A DNA stretch of 64,000 bases from Arthrobacter sp. YN (GTDB lineage: Bacteria > Actinomycetota > Actinomycetes > Actinomycetales > Micrococcaceae), in the NCBI RefSeq assembly GCF_002224285.1, contig NZ_CP022436.1, positions 1,984,001 through 2,048,000 on the forward strand, given 5' to 3'. Positions 1 through 8,068 of the stretch are shown piece by piece (position 1 is the stretch's first letter; each line of letters opens with the position of its first letter). The translations under genes were made by a program, and so were the position numbers. Below the pieces are notes generated by a model. It did not search any database. It was not told the origin of the DNA and saw only the letters and a program-made list of their open reading frames with translations.

Positions 1-195
1 TTCTCCACCTTGTGCTGTTTCCGCTGTGAGCAGTCGGGGCCGCACTGGTCCTCGCGTCACGGACGCGCCGGTACATTTGCCTGCCGGCGCTGCTTTGCCA
101 CCTTCTCTGACGAAGAATCCACTGCCATGGCCGGGGGAGCTCCAGGCCCTGCTCTGGCGGCGACCGAAGAACTGCGTTTTTTCGAATCCAAGTAG
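1..195 (+). CDS. Possible small Cys-rich (zinc-ribbon-like) protein, possibly 5'-partial
   Basis: The frame is open from the first base of the window, so the gene may begin outside it; a TTG at 10 is the only internal early start. The peptide has two CxxC pairs (CFRC near the start and CRRC about 25 residues later) with a Trp and His between them, a spacing compatible with a zinc ribbon, followed by an Ala/Gly-rich tail. No family is recognised. A second CxxC mini-protein follows 69 bp downstream. An overlapping frame at 26-277 is less plausible because it lacks any motif. Confidence is low because of the edge and short length. Confidence 0.35.
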   Translation, partial: FSTLCCFRCEQSGPHWSSRHGRAGTFACRRCFATFSDEESTAMAGGAPGPALAATEELRFFESK

Positions 196-238
196 TCGCG
201 CTACCCGGCAGGCGAAAAAACGAGTACTCGCTACTCGT
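192..238. repeat. Two small dyads between Cys-rich mini-genes
   Basis: GTAG-N5-CTAC lies at 192-204 and a perfect ACGAGTA-N5-TACTCGT lies at 220-238, ending 26 bp before the ATG at 265. Both have a 5-nt spacer and odd-length symmetry, as expected for a dimeric repressor site. The sequence shows symmetry only; no regulator is identified. Confidence 0.4.
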
Positions 239-264
239 GTCTCCGCTGTTGCTGCGGGGGCAGC

Positions 265-408
265 ATGGTGGTTATGACAACGTATGTAATTGAACCAGCG
301 GCCCTGCTCCATCGCTGCCAGTGCTGCGGCGAAGAAACCGACCGGGTGTTCTGCACTGACTGCGCGGCACCGGACGTCCCAGGGCAGGCGCCCAGAACCC
401 AGCACTGA
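265..408 (+). CDS. 47-aa CxxC-CxxC zinc-ribbon mini-protein
   Basis: This 47-residue frame is short enough to be missed by length cut-offs. It encodes C18-x2-C21 and C30-x2-C33 (also C20), separated by eight residues, the classical layout of a zinc ribbon. The tail is short and Pro/Gln-rich. A G-run (256-260) four bases before the ATG is a possible ribosome-binding site; an alternative ATG is at 274. No membrane segment or signal peptide is visible. Function is unknown; the size and Cys pattern suggest a metal-binding accessory or nucleic-acid-binding protein. The small Cys-rich frame at 1-195 precedes it on the same strand. The Cys pattern argues that it is real. Confidence 0.5.
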   Translation: MVVMTTYVIEPAALLHRCQCCGEETDRVFCTDCAAPDVPGQAPRTQH

Positions 409-446
409 TCGCGTCGCCTCCGTGAGCGCCGCGGCTGGGTCTTGTT

Positions 447-475
447 GGGACACCAAGCTGCGCAGACGCTAAGTA
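447..475 (+). promoter_or_regulatory. Candidate promoter for the 524-874 gene
   Basis: GGGACA (447-452) is followed after 17 bp by TAAGTA (470-475). The 11-bp string GGACACCAAGC at 448-458 recurs exactly upstream of the RDD gene (2664-2674), where it lies at the same 22-nt distance from the -10 box. Confidence 0.45.
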
Positions 476-523
476 TCCTTATAGACTTCTTGTGTCACTG
501 TTCTCGAGGCAGAGGGAAAGTCC

Positions 524-874
524 ATGGAATACAACGGAAGTTCGACAGAGAAGACCGTCCTTGCCGGGGAGTTGGACCGGCGCCATGTGGGTCAGTCCGT
601 GAGCTTTCAGCCCAATGACTTCACTGTGGTTTTTGGAACCATCGCAGGCATTGCGCGAACCGAAGCGCTGGTCTACCTGTCGCTGGATGGAGTCGGCGGC
701 GGTACCCACCTGAAGGATGAATACGACCTCCCGATAGATCACAAGGTCTACCTTCAGCTTGATCCGCTCGGCAGCGCTGAAAAGGGTCTCTCGGAAGCGG
801 CTGGTTTCGTCAAGGAGAAGTTGGACGAGATCACCAGGAACATCCGCGAACGCGATCAGGATAAGACTGAGTAG
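524..874 (+). CDS. Conserved hypothetical protein, 116 aa
   Basis: This soluble, acidic 116-residue protein has no signal peptide or membrane segment. The first 80 residues look beta-rich (alternating hydrophobic residues, for example FTVVFGTIAGI and ALVYLSL), and the last 30 are a charged helix (EKLDEITRNIRERDQ). I do not recognise a characterised family. The ATG at 524 has a purine-rich Shine-Dalgarno (GAGGGAAAG) seven bases upstream, and a promoter candidate lies at 447-475. The gene ends just before a strong hairpin shared with the convergent glnA. Confidence 0.75.
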   Translation: MEYNGSSTEKTVLAGELDRRHVGQSVSFQPNDFTVVFGTIAGIARTEALVYLSLDGVGGGTHLKDEYDLPIDHKVYLQLDPLGSAEKGLSEAAGFVKEKLDEITRNIRERDQDKTE

Positions 875-890
875 ATAGTATTACTCGACC

Positions 891-933
891 AAAAGGCGAT
901 CCCCGGTCCATGTGGACCGGGGATCGCCTTTGT
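891..933. terminator. Bidirectional terminator between the 524 gene and glnA
   Basis: A perfect 17-bp stem (894-910 with 913-929) closes a 2-nt loop. A-tract and T-tract flanks make it a good intrinsic terminator for both convergent genes. Confidence 0.9.
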
Positions 934-951
934 TGGTGCTTTTAGTGGAGC

Positions 952-2376
952 TTAGACGCCGTAGTAGAGCTCGAACTCGTAAGGGTTCGGGCGCAGCGAC
1001 AGCGGGCGGATCTCATTCTCGTACTTGTAGTCGATCCAAGTATCGATGAGGTCCTGGGTGAAGACGCCGCCGGCCTGCAGGAACTCGTTGTCCTCGCGGA
1101 GGGCCTCAAGAGCTTCTTCCAGGGAACCCGGAGCCTTGGGGATGTCCTTGGCTTCCTCGGCCGGGAGCTCGTAGAGGTCCTTGTCGATGGGAGCCGGGGG
1201 TTCAATGCGGTTGCGGATACCGTCGATGCCGGCCATCAGCTGGGCAGCAAACGCCAGGTACGGGTTGGACGAGGGGTCCGGAGCGCGGAACTCGATGCGC
1301 TTGGCCTTTGGGTTGGTGCCCGTGATCGGGATACGGATACCGGCGGAGCGGTTGCCCTGCGAGTAGACCATATTCACGGGGGCTTCGAAGCCCTTGACCA
1401 GGCGGCGGTAGGAGTTGACCGTCGGGTTGGTGAAAGCCAGTACTGCGGAAGAGTGCTTCAGCAGGCCGCCGATGTACCAGCGAGCCATGTCGGAGAGGCC
1501 TGCGTAGCCCTTCTCGTCATAGAACAGCGGGTCGCCGTTGCTCCACAGCGACTGGTGGCAGTGCATGCCCGAGCCGTTGTCACCGAAGACAGGCTTCGGC
1601 ATGAAGGTGACGGACTTGCCCCAGGCATCGGCAGTGTTCTTGATGATGTACTTGAACTTCTGGAGGTCATCAGCAGCCGCGGTCAGCGTGGTGAACTTGT
1701 AGTTGATCTCAGCCTGGCCGGCGGATCCAACTTCGTGGTGGGAGCGCTCAACTTCAAGGCCGGCCTTGTCCAGTTCGATGCACATGGCGTCGCGAAGGTC
1801 GGCCTGCTTGTCGGTGGGGGAGACCGGGAAGTAACCGCCCTTGACGGGGGTCTTGTAACCGAGGTTGCCACCCTCTTCCTTACGGCCGGTGTTCCAGTGA
1901 GCTTCTTCAGAGTCGATCTTGTAGAAGCTGCCCTGCGGGGAGGACTCGTACTGGATGTTGTCGAAAACGAAGAACTCGGCTTCGGGAGCGAAGAATGCGG
2001 TGTCGGCGATGCCTGTGGAGGCCAGGTAGGCTTCAGCCTTCTCGGCTACGCCACGGGGGTCGCGGTGGTAGGGGTCACCGGTGCGGGGGTTCACGATGGA
2101 GAAGTTCAGCGCAAGCGTCTTCTCGATGCGGAACGTGTCGATAAAGGCCGAGGTCACATCCGGGATGAGCTGCATGTCGGACTCAGCGATGCCCTGGAAG
2201 CCGCGGATGGAAGAACCATCGAAGAGCTGGCCATTGACGAAGAAGTCAAGGTCAACGCTCTTGGCCGGCACATTGAAGTGCTGCTGGACACCAGGAAGGT
2301 CGGTGAAGCGGATATCGACGAATTTGACGTCTTCGTCTTTGATGAACTTGAGGACTTCGTCCGCAGTCTTGAACAT
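952..2376 (-). CDS. glnA: Glutamine synthetase, type I (GSI-beta)
   Basis: Catalyses ATP-dependent condensation of glutamate and ammonium to glutamine, the core of nitrogen assimilation, as a cytosolic dodecamer. Its 474 residues match full-length GSI. The N-terminal beta-grasp ([15 protein letters not shown]) is followed by the catalytic barrel with the metal- and glutamate-binding stretch [16 protein letters not shown] and the ATP-site segment NRSAGIRIP. Tyr402 in DLYELP is the expected adenylylation site, so activity is probably controlled by GlnE. The ATG is preceded by AAGGAGC. Convergent with the 524 gene and divergent from RDD; the upstream region has a small ACAGA-N4-TCTGT dyad (2542-2555) that could be a nitrogen-control site, unproven. 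Confidence 0.98.
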   Translation of the reverse strand: MFKTADEVLKFIKDEDVKFVDIRFTDLPGVQQHFNVPAKSVDLDFFVNGQLFDGSSIRGFQGIAESDMQLIPDVTSAFIDTFRIEKTLALNFSIVNPRTGDPYHRDPRGVAEKAEAYLASTGIADTAFFAPEAEFFVFDNIQYESSPQGSFYKIDSEEAHWNTGRKEEGGNLGYKTPVKGGYFPVSPTDKQADLRDAMCIELDKAGLEVERSHHEVGSAGQAEINYKFTTLTAAADDLQKFKYIIKNTADAWGKSVTFMPKPVFGDNGSGMHCHQSLWSNGDPLFYDEKGYAGLSDMARWYIGGLLKHSSAVLAFTNPTVNSYRRLVKGFEAPVNMVYSQGNRSAGIRIPITGTNPKAKRIEFRAPDPSSNPYLAFAAQLMAGIDGIRNRIEPPAPIDKDLYELPAEEAKDIPKAPGSLEEALEALREDNEFLQAGGVFTQDLIDTWIDYKYENEIRPLSLRPNPYEFELYYGV

Positions 2377-2697
2377 CTATGCTCCTTATGCATATCAAGT
2401 AACAGGCCCGGAAGGCCGCGTGGTGCAGCCCATGCCAAAGCTATGGGGACACAAAACATCCCTTGCAGTGGTGGCTGGCAACTCATACCACCATAGGGAG
2501 ATGGGATTTCCCGGGGGTGTCAGTATTGTTTCCGGCAGGTTACAGAATCATCTGTTGTGTAAACGGTAGTCGGCTTCCCGGTGTCCGGTCCACGTCGGTC
2601 CGGTGGGCGAACACTGCGGCCGCACAAACACCCTGGCCGCCCCATGCGGAGCTGTGCTGGGTCGGACACCAAGCATGCCAGCCGCTAGGCTTGAGGT
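2377..2697. other. Divergent glnA/RDD regulatory region (321 bp)
   Basis: No coding signal. It holds the glnA leader, an inverted repeat ACAGA-N4-TCTGT at 2542-2555, a minus-strand GGACACC at 2586-2580, and the plus-strand RDD promoter with GGACACCAAGC at 2664-2674. I could not match a GlnR or AmtR consensus convincingly. Confidence 0.6.
2663..2691 (+). promoter_or_regulatory. Leaderless promoter of the RDD gene
   Basis: CGGACA (2663-2668), 17-bp spacer, TAGGCT -10 box (2686-2691), then six bases to the GTG at 2698. There is no room for a Shine-Dalgarno, so the mRNA probably starts at or next to the start codon. Confidence 0.6.
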
Positions 2698-3135
2698 GTG
2701 GTTGATCGAAAAGACATTGGCTCCTGGTTGAGCGGTCCGGACACGTCCGGAATCTCCAAATATCCCGGCGAAAGACTCGGGCTGCCTGAGTCGGGTCCCG
2801 GCTCCACCGCGCGCGCCGGTCGCCGCATCCTGGGCATCGTTGTGGATTGGACCATCGCACTGGTCATCAGCAACTTTGCCTTCGGCGGCAACCAGTGGGC
2901 AACGCTGGCCATTTTCGCTGTTGAGCAGATTCTCTTGATTGGCACTTTGGGCTACAGCATCGGACACAGGGTGGTTGGTATCCATGTGGTTCGCCTGGGT
3001 GGTGGGCCGGCCGGTCCGGTGGCCGCAGTGGTACGGACGGTCCTCTTGTGCCTGGTTATTCCGGCCGTTGTCTTTGATCCCGACCAGCGGGGCCTGCACG
3101 ACAAAGCCATGAACACGATCCTCATACGGATGTAG
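2698..3135 (+). CDS. RDD family integral membrane protein
   Basis: A 145-aa RDD-domain protein. The R-D-D signature positions are visible as GRRILGIVVDW near residue 41 and D at the end of the domain (RGLHDKAMNT). Three hydrophobic segments (about 45-62, 68-88 and 105-122) are predicted to span the membrane. RDD proteins are proposed transporters or membrane-protein partners but mostly lack assigned function. The GTG start is fixed by the -10 box six bases upstream. Its place between glnA and DUF4191 is the usual actinobacterial order. It ends at a strong terminator. Confidence 0.88.
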   Translation: MVDRKDIGSWLSGPDTSGISKYPGERLGLPESGPGSTARAGRRILGIVVDWTIALVISNFAFGGNQWATLAIFAVEQILLIGTLGYSIGHRVVGIHVVRLGGGPAGPVAAVVRTVLLCLVIPAVVFDPDQRGLHDKAMNTILIRM

Positions 3136-3160
3136 GCATCCCTTCCCGCCAACGAATACA

Positions 3161-3201
3161 AAAAAACCGCTGCTCCCCGAATCGGGGAGCAGCGGTTTTT
3201 T
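3161..3201. terminator. Terminator between RDD gene and DUF4191 gene
   Basis: A 19-bp perfect stem (3161-3179 with 3183-3201) and 3-nt loop, with A6 on one side and T6 on the other, serve both convergent genes. Confidence 0.92.
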
Positions 3202-3216
3202 GTTGTACAAAGAGCG

Positions 3217-3978
3217 TCAGCGTCCGCGTGCCGCCTTGCGGTCCGGGCGCGCTTTGTAGGGATCGATGCCTTTGGGGATCGGCAAGCGGTTCCCCAAGGA
3301 GTTGATGCGTTTGCTGACAGCGTTTACTTCAATCTTGGTGAGCTCCTTGTTGAGCTTGCCCATGGTCTTTGCCAGCTTGTTCAGGGGGACTTGGCCTTCT
3401 CCGCGTCCGGATTCCAGAACGTGGATGGTGACGTTCGGGAGAATGCGGGCAAGCCGCTTGCGCTCTGCATCCACAAGGGGCTTAACACGGTGTGTGGGGC
3501 CTTCGCTGACCAGGACAACCCCGGGTCGGCCAATGGCCATGAAGACTGCGTCCTGCGTGCGTGGGTTGACCGCTACAGGCTGGTCCTGCGTCACCCAACC
3601 ACGGCGGAGGGTTCCCAAGGCGGCGCCAGAGGCGCCCGGCTGGTTCTCGATCTGGGCGAAGGCGGCCTTTTCGGCCCTTCGGGACAGGATGAACACCGCT
3701 GCCAGGAGACCAAGCGGAATACCAATGATCAGGCCGGTGACCCAGTTCTCCAGAAGGAAGCCGATCAGGAATGCGACAGCCACCACGGCAAGGAACGCCA
3801 GCACCATGATCCACACGACCTGGGGATCATTCCGCCGGGTCATTTTGAAGACTTCAGCGATTTGCTTCAGCTGGCCAGGCTTCTTTGCCTTGGCTTCCTT
3901 GGGCTTGCGCTTGAACAGCCCACGCTTGGGTGCGTCGGCCGAGGGGGTCGAGTTGCTGGAATCAGGGGAGTTCGCCAT
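3217..3978 (-). CDS. DUF4191 domain membrane protein
   Basis: This 253-aa protein has a Lys-rich cytosolic N-terminus (GLFKRKPKEAKAKKPGQ), two adjacent transmembrane helices (about residues 54-75 and 78-97, forming a hairpin), and a basic cytosolic C-terminal domain ending in KARPDRKAARGR. It matches DUF4191, found beside lipA in actinobacteria and without assigned function. A minus-strand TAGAAT at 3993-3988, nine bases before the ATG, is a possible near-leaderless promoter. Upstream the order departs from the usual one: a three-gene cassette separates it from lipA. Confidence 0.9.
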   Translation of the reverse strand: MANSPDSSNSTPSADAPKRGLFKRKPKEAKAKKPGQLKQIAEVFKMTRRNDPQVVWIMVLAFLAVVAVAFLIGFLLENWVTGLIIGIPLGLLAAVFILSRRAEKAAFAQIENQPGASGAALGTLRRGWVTQDQPVAVNPRTQDAVFMAIGRPGVVLVSEGPTHRVKPLVDAERKRLARILPNVTIHVLESGRGEGQVPLNKLAKTMGKLNKELTKIEVNAVSKRINSLGNRLPIPKGIDPYKARPDRKAARGR

Positions 3979-4100
3979 AGTGCCTTAATTCTACGTGATG
4001 TACGCCCAGACACCGGACGCCCTGTGGACCACAGGCGGGCCGCAGGCGATTCGTTTTTGATTTCTCCGTCATGAACCAGCCCGCTGTGTCACTTGGTTTA

Positions 4101-4127
4101 AGTGACTCCGAAGCTCCGGAGTGACTC
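4101..4127. repeat. Direct repeat AGTGACTC upstream of the cassette
   Basis: AGTGACTC occurs at 4101-4108 and 4120-4127, flanking the palindrome CTCCGGAG. It lies in the 191-bp divergent region that must hold the promoter of the three-gene cassette and may be an operator. There is no match to a known regulator. Confidence 0.3.
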
Positions 4128-4169
4128 GATACTGCGCATTCCCCACGTTCGACCCCCCATAGGAACCAC

Positions 4170-6194
4170 ATGCCCGATTTGCCGCCACTGCTCACCATCG
4201 TTCTTGAGGAAACCGGACAACTTGACCGCGAGTCAGCCATGTACCGGCGATTGATTGCTGCACGCCTGCGGCTTGAATCGCATTTCGCTGTCCTCCATAT
4301 TGCTGAGTCCTTGACGACTGCCGTCATTGCCAGGCTCTGCCGGCAGATCGACAGTAAGTACGTCATCTTCATGCGGACTTCACATCTCTTGTCTGCGAAC
4401 TACGTGGCCACCCTCTTCGAATACCTCAAGTCGCGCACCGTCTATCTTGCCGAGCCCTTCATGTACACAGGCCCCATCCCGAAGAACATAGCCGGAACCA
4501 AGCTCGACGACGCCTACCACTACGCCCGCGACACCGACGTCTTTGGCAGTGCCTTCAACACGAGGAGATTGTCCGACGCACTGGAGGCGCTCGGAGACGT
4601 GGATCGCACCGCCATCTACACCAGCTACCGGATGTATTGGTCCATAGCGAAGGTGCGGCCGCTCACCACAGGTTTCTCCATGGCATCGGATACCAAGGCC
4701 GCGATCGGCCTCAGGATTGCTGCAGAAGCCAACCGTCTGATGCCGGTGATGCCCGTTCACTCCAAAGAAATCAGGCTGCAGGTCCTGCGCTACGTTGCAC
4801 TGTTCCTCCGGGGGATCCGGGGGCAAAAGGCAACGTCCATTACCTTGAACCATCTTCGTGACTTGATCAGCGGCTTCGAGCTGATGGAGTTGCTGGCAAT
4901 GGTGGAGCCGCTGCAGCCTTTCGAAGCTGCCTGGATCCGCTGGCTGGATGACCCGGCAGACGGCAAACAGTTCTACAAGCAACTCAGCAACAAAGACGCC
5001 TACCTGGTTTTCCGGCGCAAATCGGATGCCGGCGCGGACGAGGTCCCACTGTATGAGTTGCTGTTCAACGAAGAAATCCTGACGATCGGAAAGTGCTATC
5101 TGGCACGCAACCTCAGGTCCGGCCATGCCAGGCCCGGCAGCTACAACTTCTATAACCGGCCGATCAGTTCTTCCTCGACGATCCTCTTCTTCGACCGGCC
5201 CCATCAAGCGGACGACAATGCCGAGCATTTGTACGAGTACTTCACGGCAAAGCATCCCGAATTTACCCATGCTTACTTCGCGATCAACCCCAAGTCGCCC
5301 GACTGGGCGCGCCTTGAGGCCAAGGGCTTCAACTTGATCTCTATTTTCACCAAGGAGTTCTACGAGAAGTTCCTCATATCAGACCTTGTCGTGTCCTCGC
5401 AGATCTACAGCATCAGATACCGGGGAAAGTCATTCGCCAACTCCCGATTCGTCTACCTCCAGCATGGAATCCAACTCAACGACATGTCCGATTGGGTGCT
5501 CTCCAAGTACTTTGACGTCTTTGTTGCCACGGGCAGGATCGAAGCGGACTACATGAGCAAATTGGCTCCTGTTGAGACCCTGAACAGCGGATTGCCGCGA
5601 TACGAGTCCTTGGCCCGTGACCTCCACGGACAACAACATCTTCTCTTCATGCCCACATGGCGCTTCAACCTGCACCAGTCCTCGACAGAGCACTTCGTGC
5701 AGTCGAGCTACTTCCATGCCATTGACACGTTGCTCTCAGACCCAAAGCTTTTGAGGTTCCTTGAGGACACAGACCGGATCATGCATGTGAAGCTTCACCC
5801 CAACGTAGAAAAGCGAGCCGGCCAGTTCAGGTTTACCGACCGCATCGTGAAGTCTGATTTGAGCTACCGGGATGCGATACGCGCCGCTGAACTCGTGGTG
5901 ACCGACTACAGTTCCGCGGCCCTTGATGCGGCCTTCGTGGGCACGCCAATTGCGTATTACCACTGGGACGCAGCCGACTTTTTCAAGGATCAGCCCTACG
6001 AGAGCCGCCTGGACTACAGCGACGACGGCCTGGGCCCTGTGTTCGGTGAACACTCTGAGCTGGTGAGCCACATCGTCCGGGAGGATTTCGCCGTGAGGGA
6101 TCCCAAGTACATCAGGCGTCGTGAGCGTTTCTTCGAGGGAGTGGATCCAGCACGCATCAACGAAAAGATCGTCGAAAGGATGTTGAGTCTCTGA
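4170..6194 (+). CDS. CDP-glycerol glycerophosphotransferase family (TagF-like) polymerase
   Basis: Predicted to transfer glycerol-phosphate or a related polyol-phosphate from a CDP-activated donor onto a growing wall or capsule polymer at the inner membrane face. The C-terminal half (about 335-674) has the family landmarks in order: YLQHG (429-433), SGLPRY (473-478), MPTWR (494-498), KLHPN (541-545) and VTDYSSAALD (577-586), the last typical of the donor site. The N-terminal 330 residues are a separate domain with faint glycosyltransferase-like pattern (YVIFMRTSH), unassigned. There is no signal peptide. A short AGGA lies upstream of the ATG. The stop overlaps the next start by one base, so translation is probably coupled. 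Substrate is unknown. Confidence 0.85.
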   Translation: MPDLPPLLTIVLEETGQLDRESAMYRRLIAARLRLESHFAVLHIAESLTTAVIARLCRQIDSKYVIFMRTSHLLSANYVATLFEYLKSRTVYLAEPFMYTGPIPKNIAGTKLDDAYHYARDTDVFGSAFNTRRLSDALEALGDVDRTAIYTSYRMYWSIAKVRPLTTGFSMASDTKAAIGLRIAAEANRLMPVMPVHSKEIRLQVLRYVALFLRGIRGQKATSITLNHLRDLISGFELMELLAMVEPLQPFEAAWIRWLDDPADGKQFYKQLSNKDAYLVFRRKSDAGADEVPLYELLFNEEILTIGKCYLARNLRSGHARPGSYNFYNRPISSSSTILFFDRPHQADDNAEHLYEYFTAKHPEFTHAYFAINPKSPDWARLEAKGFNLISIFTKEFYEKFLISDLVVSSQIYSIRYRGKSFANSRFVYLQHGIQLNDMSDWVLSKYFDVFVATGRIEADYMSKLAPVETLNSGLPRYESLARDLHGQQHLLFMPTWRFNLHQSSTEHFVQSSYFHAIDTLLSDPKLLRFLEDTDRIMHVKLHPNVEKRAGQFRFTDRIVKSDLSYRDAIRAAELVVTDYSSAALDAAFVGTPIAYYHWDAADFFKDQPYESRLDYSDDGLGPVFGEHSELVSHIVREDFAVRDPKYIRRRERFFEGVDPARINEKIVERMLSL

Positions 6195-8068
6195 TGGCGT
6201 TGATTCATGGTTTCAAGAGGAGCATCACCAAAGCGGGCCGGGCGGCTGCCTACTCGCCGGCCGGGCTGGAGGTCGCCAGGGCAGTCCTGGCATCCCGTGC
6301 TGATTCACCCGTGCGGCGCATCATCAAGGCCAAGGGCCTGGAGGGGAGGATCCGCCGTGTTGCCTCCGAAAGCCTCCCGCAAGGGCTCTACTTCGCGAAG
6401 CTGACCTTGGGTAATTGGGAAGCCTGGAAGGGGCAGCAGTTCCGGCTGCTCCAGGACGGGAACGTGGTCTATGGAAACGTGGTGGAACCACCGGCCCGGG
6501 GCTTTCCTCTTGAGTACCGCAACATCATGGTCACCTCGGACGATGTCTCCCGCTTCGCCGTCGATATCGAGGCGCCATATGAGTTAAAGATCGGGCGGGG
6601 AGCGTTCACTACGCGACAGCAGCTTGCGTACGATGAGCAGTATGGTGTGGAGCAACACGGGGACGTGTTCTACTCCTTGCGCGGGAACACAACAAACCCG
6701 AAAAAGATGCTCATCACCTTCCCCGGTTTTGGCCCCTCGACAACGCGGATTTCCTACGCAGTAAGTTACCTCAAGGACCTTACGGAGACGGACCTGCAGG
6801 ACACCCTGATGGTGTGTTTCCAAGACCGTTACTTGGTGGCCGGTTCCTACATGATGGTGGACAACGCAGGCAGGCCTCTGGAGAGCCGGGTGCGGGGAGC
6901 CATTGAAGGGCTGCGGAGCCGGTTCCACATCGACCGCAAAGAGATGCTCTTCTTTGGCGCCTCCAAGGGTGGTTCCATAGCCATCCACTACGCCAAGGAC
7001 TATCCTGACGCCGCCTTGCTGCTTGCAGTGCCGCAAATGAACCTGCCGTACTACTTCAACAAGCCGTTTTTCAAGGACAACCTCTTGCAGAACCGTGCCC
7101 TGCGCGACGTCGGGCAACCAGAGGACCGCCTCCGCCGGTATTTCGCGGAAGGACGCAAAATTGATTACTTCTATACGAACTCCGACGAACTGAGCAACCA
7201 TTCACTGATCGAGTTGGCCTCCGACATACCCAATCTCTCGAAGTACCGCATCAATGGCGGACACTCCGAGGTCGCCAGGGCCGCGCTGCCTGCCATGTTG
7301 TGCATCATCCGGAGATTTCTCAGCCACCGGGTGGAGGAACAATCCGCGTGCGAAGAGATGCGTACCTTCCGCCACGACCAGACCCTTCAGGTGCAGGTCC
7401 GGATCGATGCTGAAGCCTCCATGGTCACCGGGGCCAACTGGTTCATCGCCGGGAGCTCGGGGAGAACACGGTTCCTGCAGCTGATGACGGAGCACTCCTA
7501 TCACTTCGTCAAATACACCGCAGGTGAGCAGAGCCTTTTCCCCGCTTATGACCCCATCGACCAGCTCTCCCAGGTGATCGCCATGAAGGCCGATGGAACC
7601 ACGTGGACCGGCGCCCTGCCTGAGGCTGTGAAACCGGGGACGAAGATACCAAAGAAGAGCTTGAGCTCCCAGGCGTTGACGCTCGACACAGAAACCACGC
7701 AGGACTATGCAGTGCTCGACGGCGATACCTTCGCGCGTTTCCGCTATCGCTGCCGCACACTGGCCCCCGACGGTGACACGATGGAAATCCATTTCGTTTC
7801 GGACCCAGAAGCAGTCATTGCAGGCGTCGAGGACAGTGGTCCTCGGACAGCGTGCAGGGCCGCAGTCCAAGCCGTCGATGGCTGGGCCTTGGCGGACATC
7901 GCAGCTCTAAGGTTTGTCATCGCAGCCGGAGTCCAGCGCTTGCTGATTGTCGTCCATGGAGACACGGACGCCGAAGCAGCCGAGGTACTGTCCGCGGTCG
8001 ACTGGGAGGACACCAGCGTTGTGTTTGCGGACTCACGGGAGGTGTTGGCCGGTGTCGGACAACACTGA
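6194..8068 (+). CDS. Alpha/beta-hydrolase-fold surface polysaccharide protein (Asp2/XcbB-like)
   Basis: This 624-aa protein's middle domain shows alpha/beta-hydrolase features: an oxyanion-type loop FPGFGPST (176-183), nucleophile elbow GASKGG with Ser257, a candidate acid at Asp331 and a candidate His357 in NGGHSEV. The G-x-S-K-G elbow is the form I associate with Asp2-type O-acetyltransferases and XcbB/CpsF-type capsule proteins, so an acyl transfer or esterase role on a polymer is likely. The N-terminal 130 residues are beta-rich and the C-terminal 260 residues form another beta-rich region of unknown role. The one-base overlap with the TagF-like gene and a following acyltransferase support joint action. 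Exact reaction is not established. Confidence 0.7.
   Translation: MALIHGFKRSITKAGRAAAYSPAGLEVARAVLASRADSPVRRIIKAKGLEGRIRRVASESLPQGLYFAKLTLGNWEAWKGQQFRLLQDGNVVYGNVVEPPARGFPLEYRNIMVTSDDVSRFAVDIEAPYELKIGRGAFTTRQQLAYDEQYGVEQHGDVFYSLRGNTTNPKKMLITFPGFGPSTTRISYAVSYLKDLTETDLQDTLMVCFQDRYLVAGSYMMVDNAGRPLESRVRGAIEGLRSRFHIDRKEMLFFGASKGGSIAIHYAKDYPDAALLLAVPQMNLPYYFNKPFFKDNLLQNRALRDVGQPEDRLRRYFAEGRKIDYFYTNSDELSNHSLIELASDIPNLSKYRINGGHSEVARAALPAMLCIIRRFLSHRVEEQSACEEMRTFRHDQTLQVQVRIDAEASMVTGANWFIAGSSGRTRFLQLMTEHSYHFVKYTAGEQSLFPAYDPIDQLSQVIAMKADGTTWTGALPEAVKPGTKIPKKSLSSQALTLDTETTQDYAVLDGDTFARFRYRCRTLAPDGDTMEIHFVSDPEAVIAGVEDSGPRTACRAAVQAVDGWALADIAALRFVIAAGVQRLLIVVHGDTDAEAAEVLSAVDWEDTSVVFADSREVLAGVGQH

Noticed and set aside
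26..277. 83-aa frame at the left edge
   Set aside because: It overlaps the Cys-rich frame, has no motif, poorer codon bias and an Arg/Ala-rich composition typical of a shadow frame.
1453..2496. 347-aa frame antisense to glnA, and other long antisense frames inside parC, sucB, sigA and acnA
   Set aside because: High-GC shadow frames opposite strongly conserved enzymes; no independent start signals or domain content.
7947..8051. Longer N-terminus for the beta-helix acyltransferase
   Set aside because: The extra 35 residues overlap the upstream gene and show no family similarity; GTG 8052 has an ideal Shine-Dalgarno.
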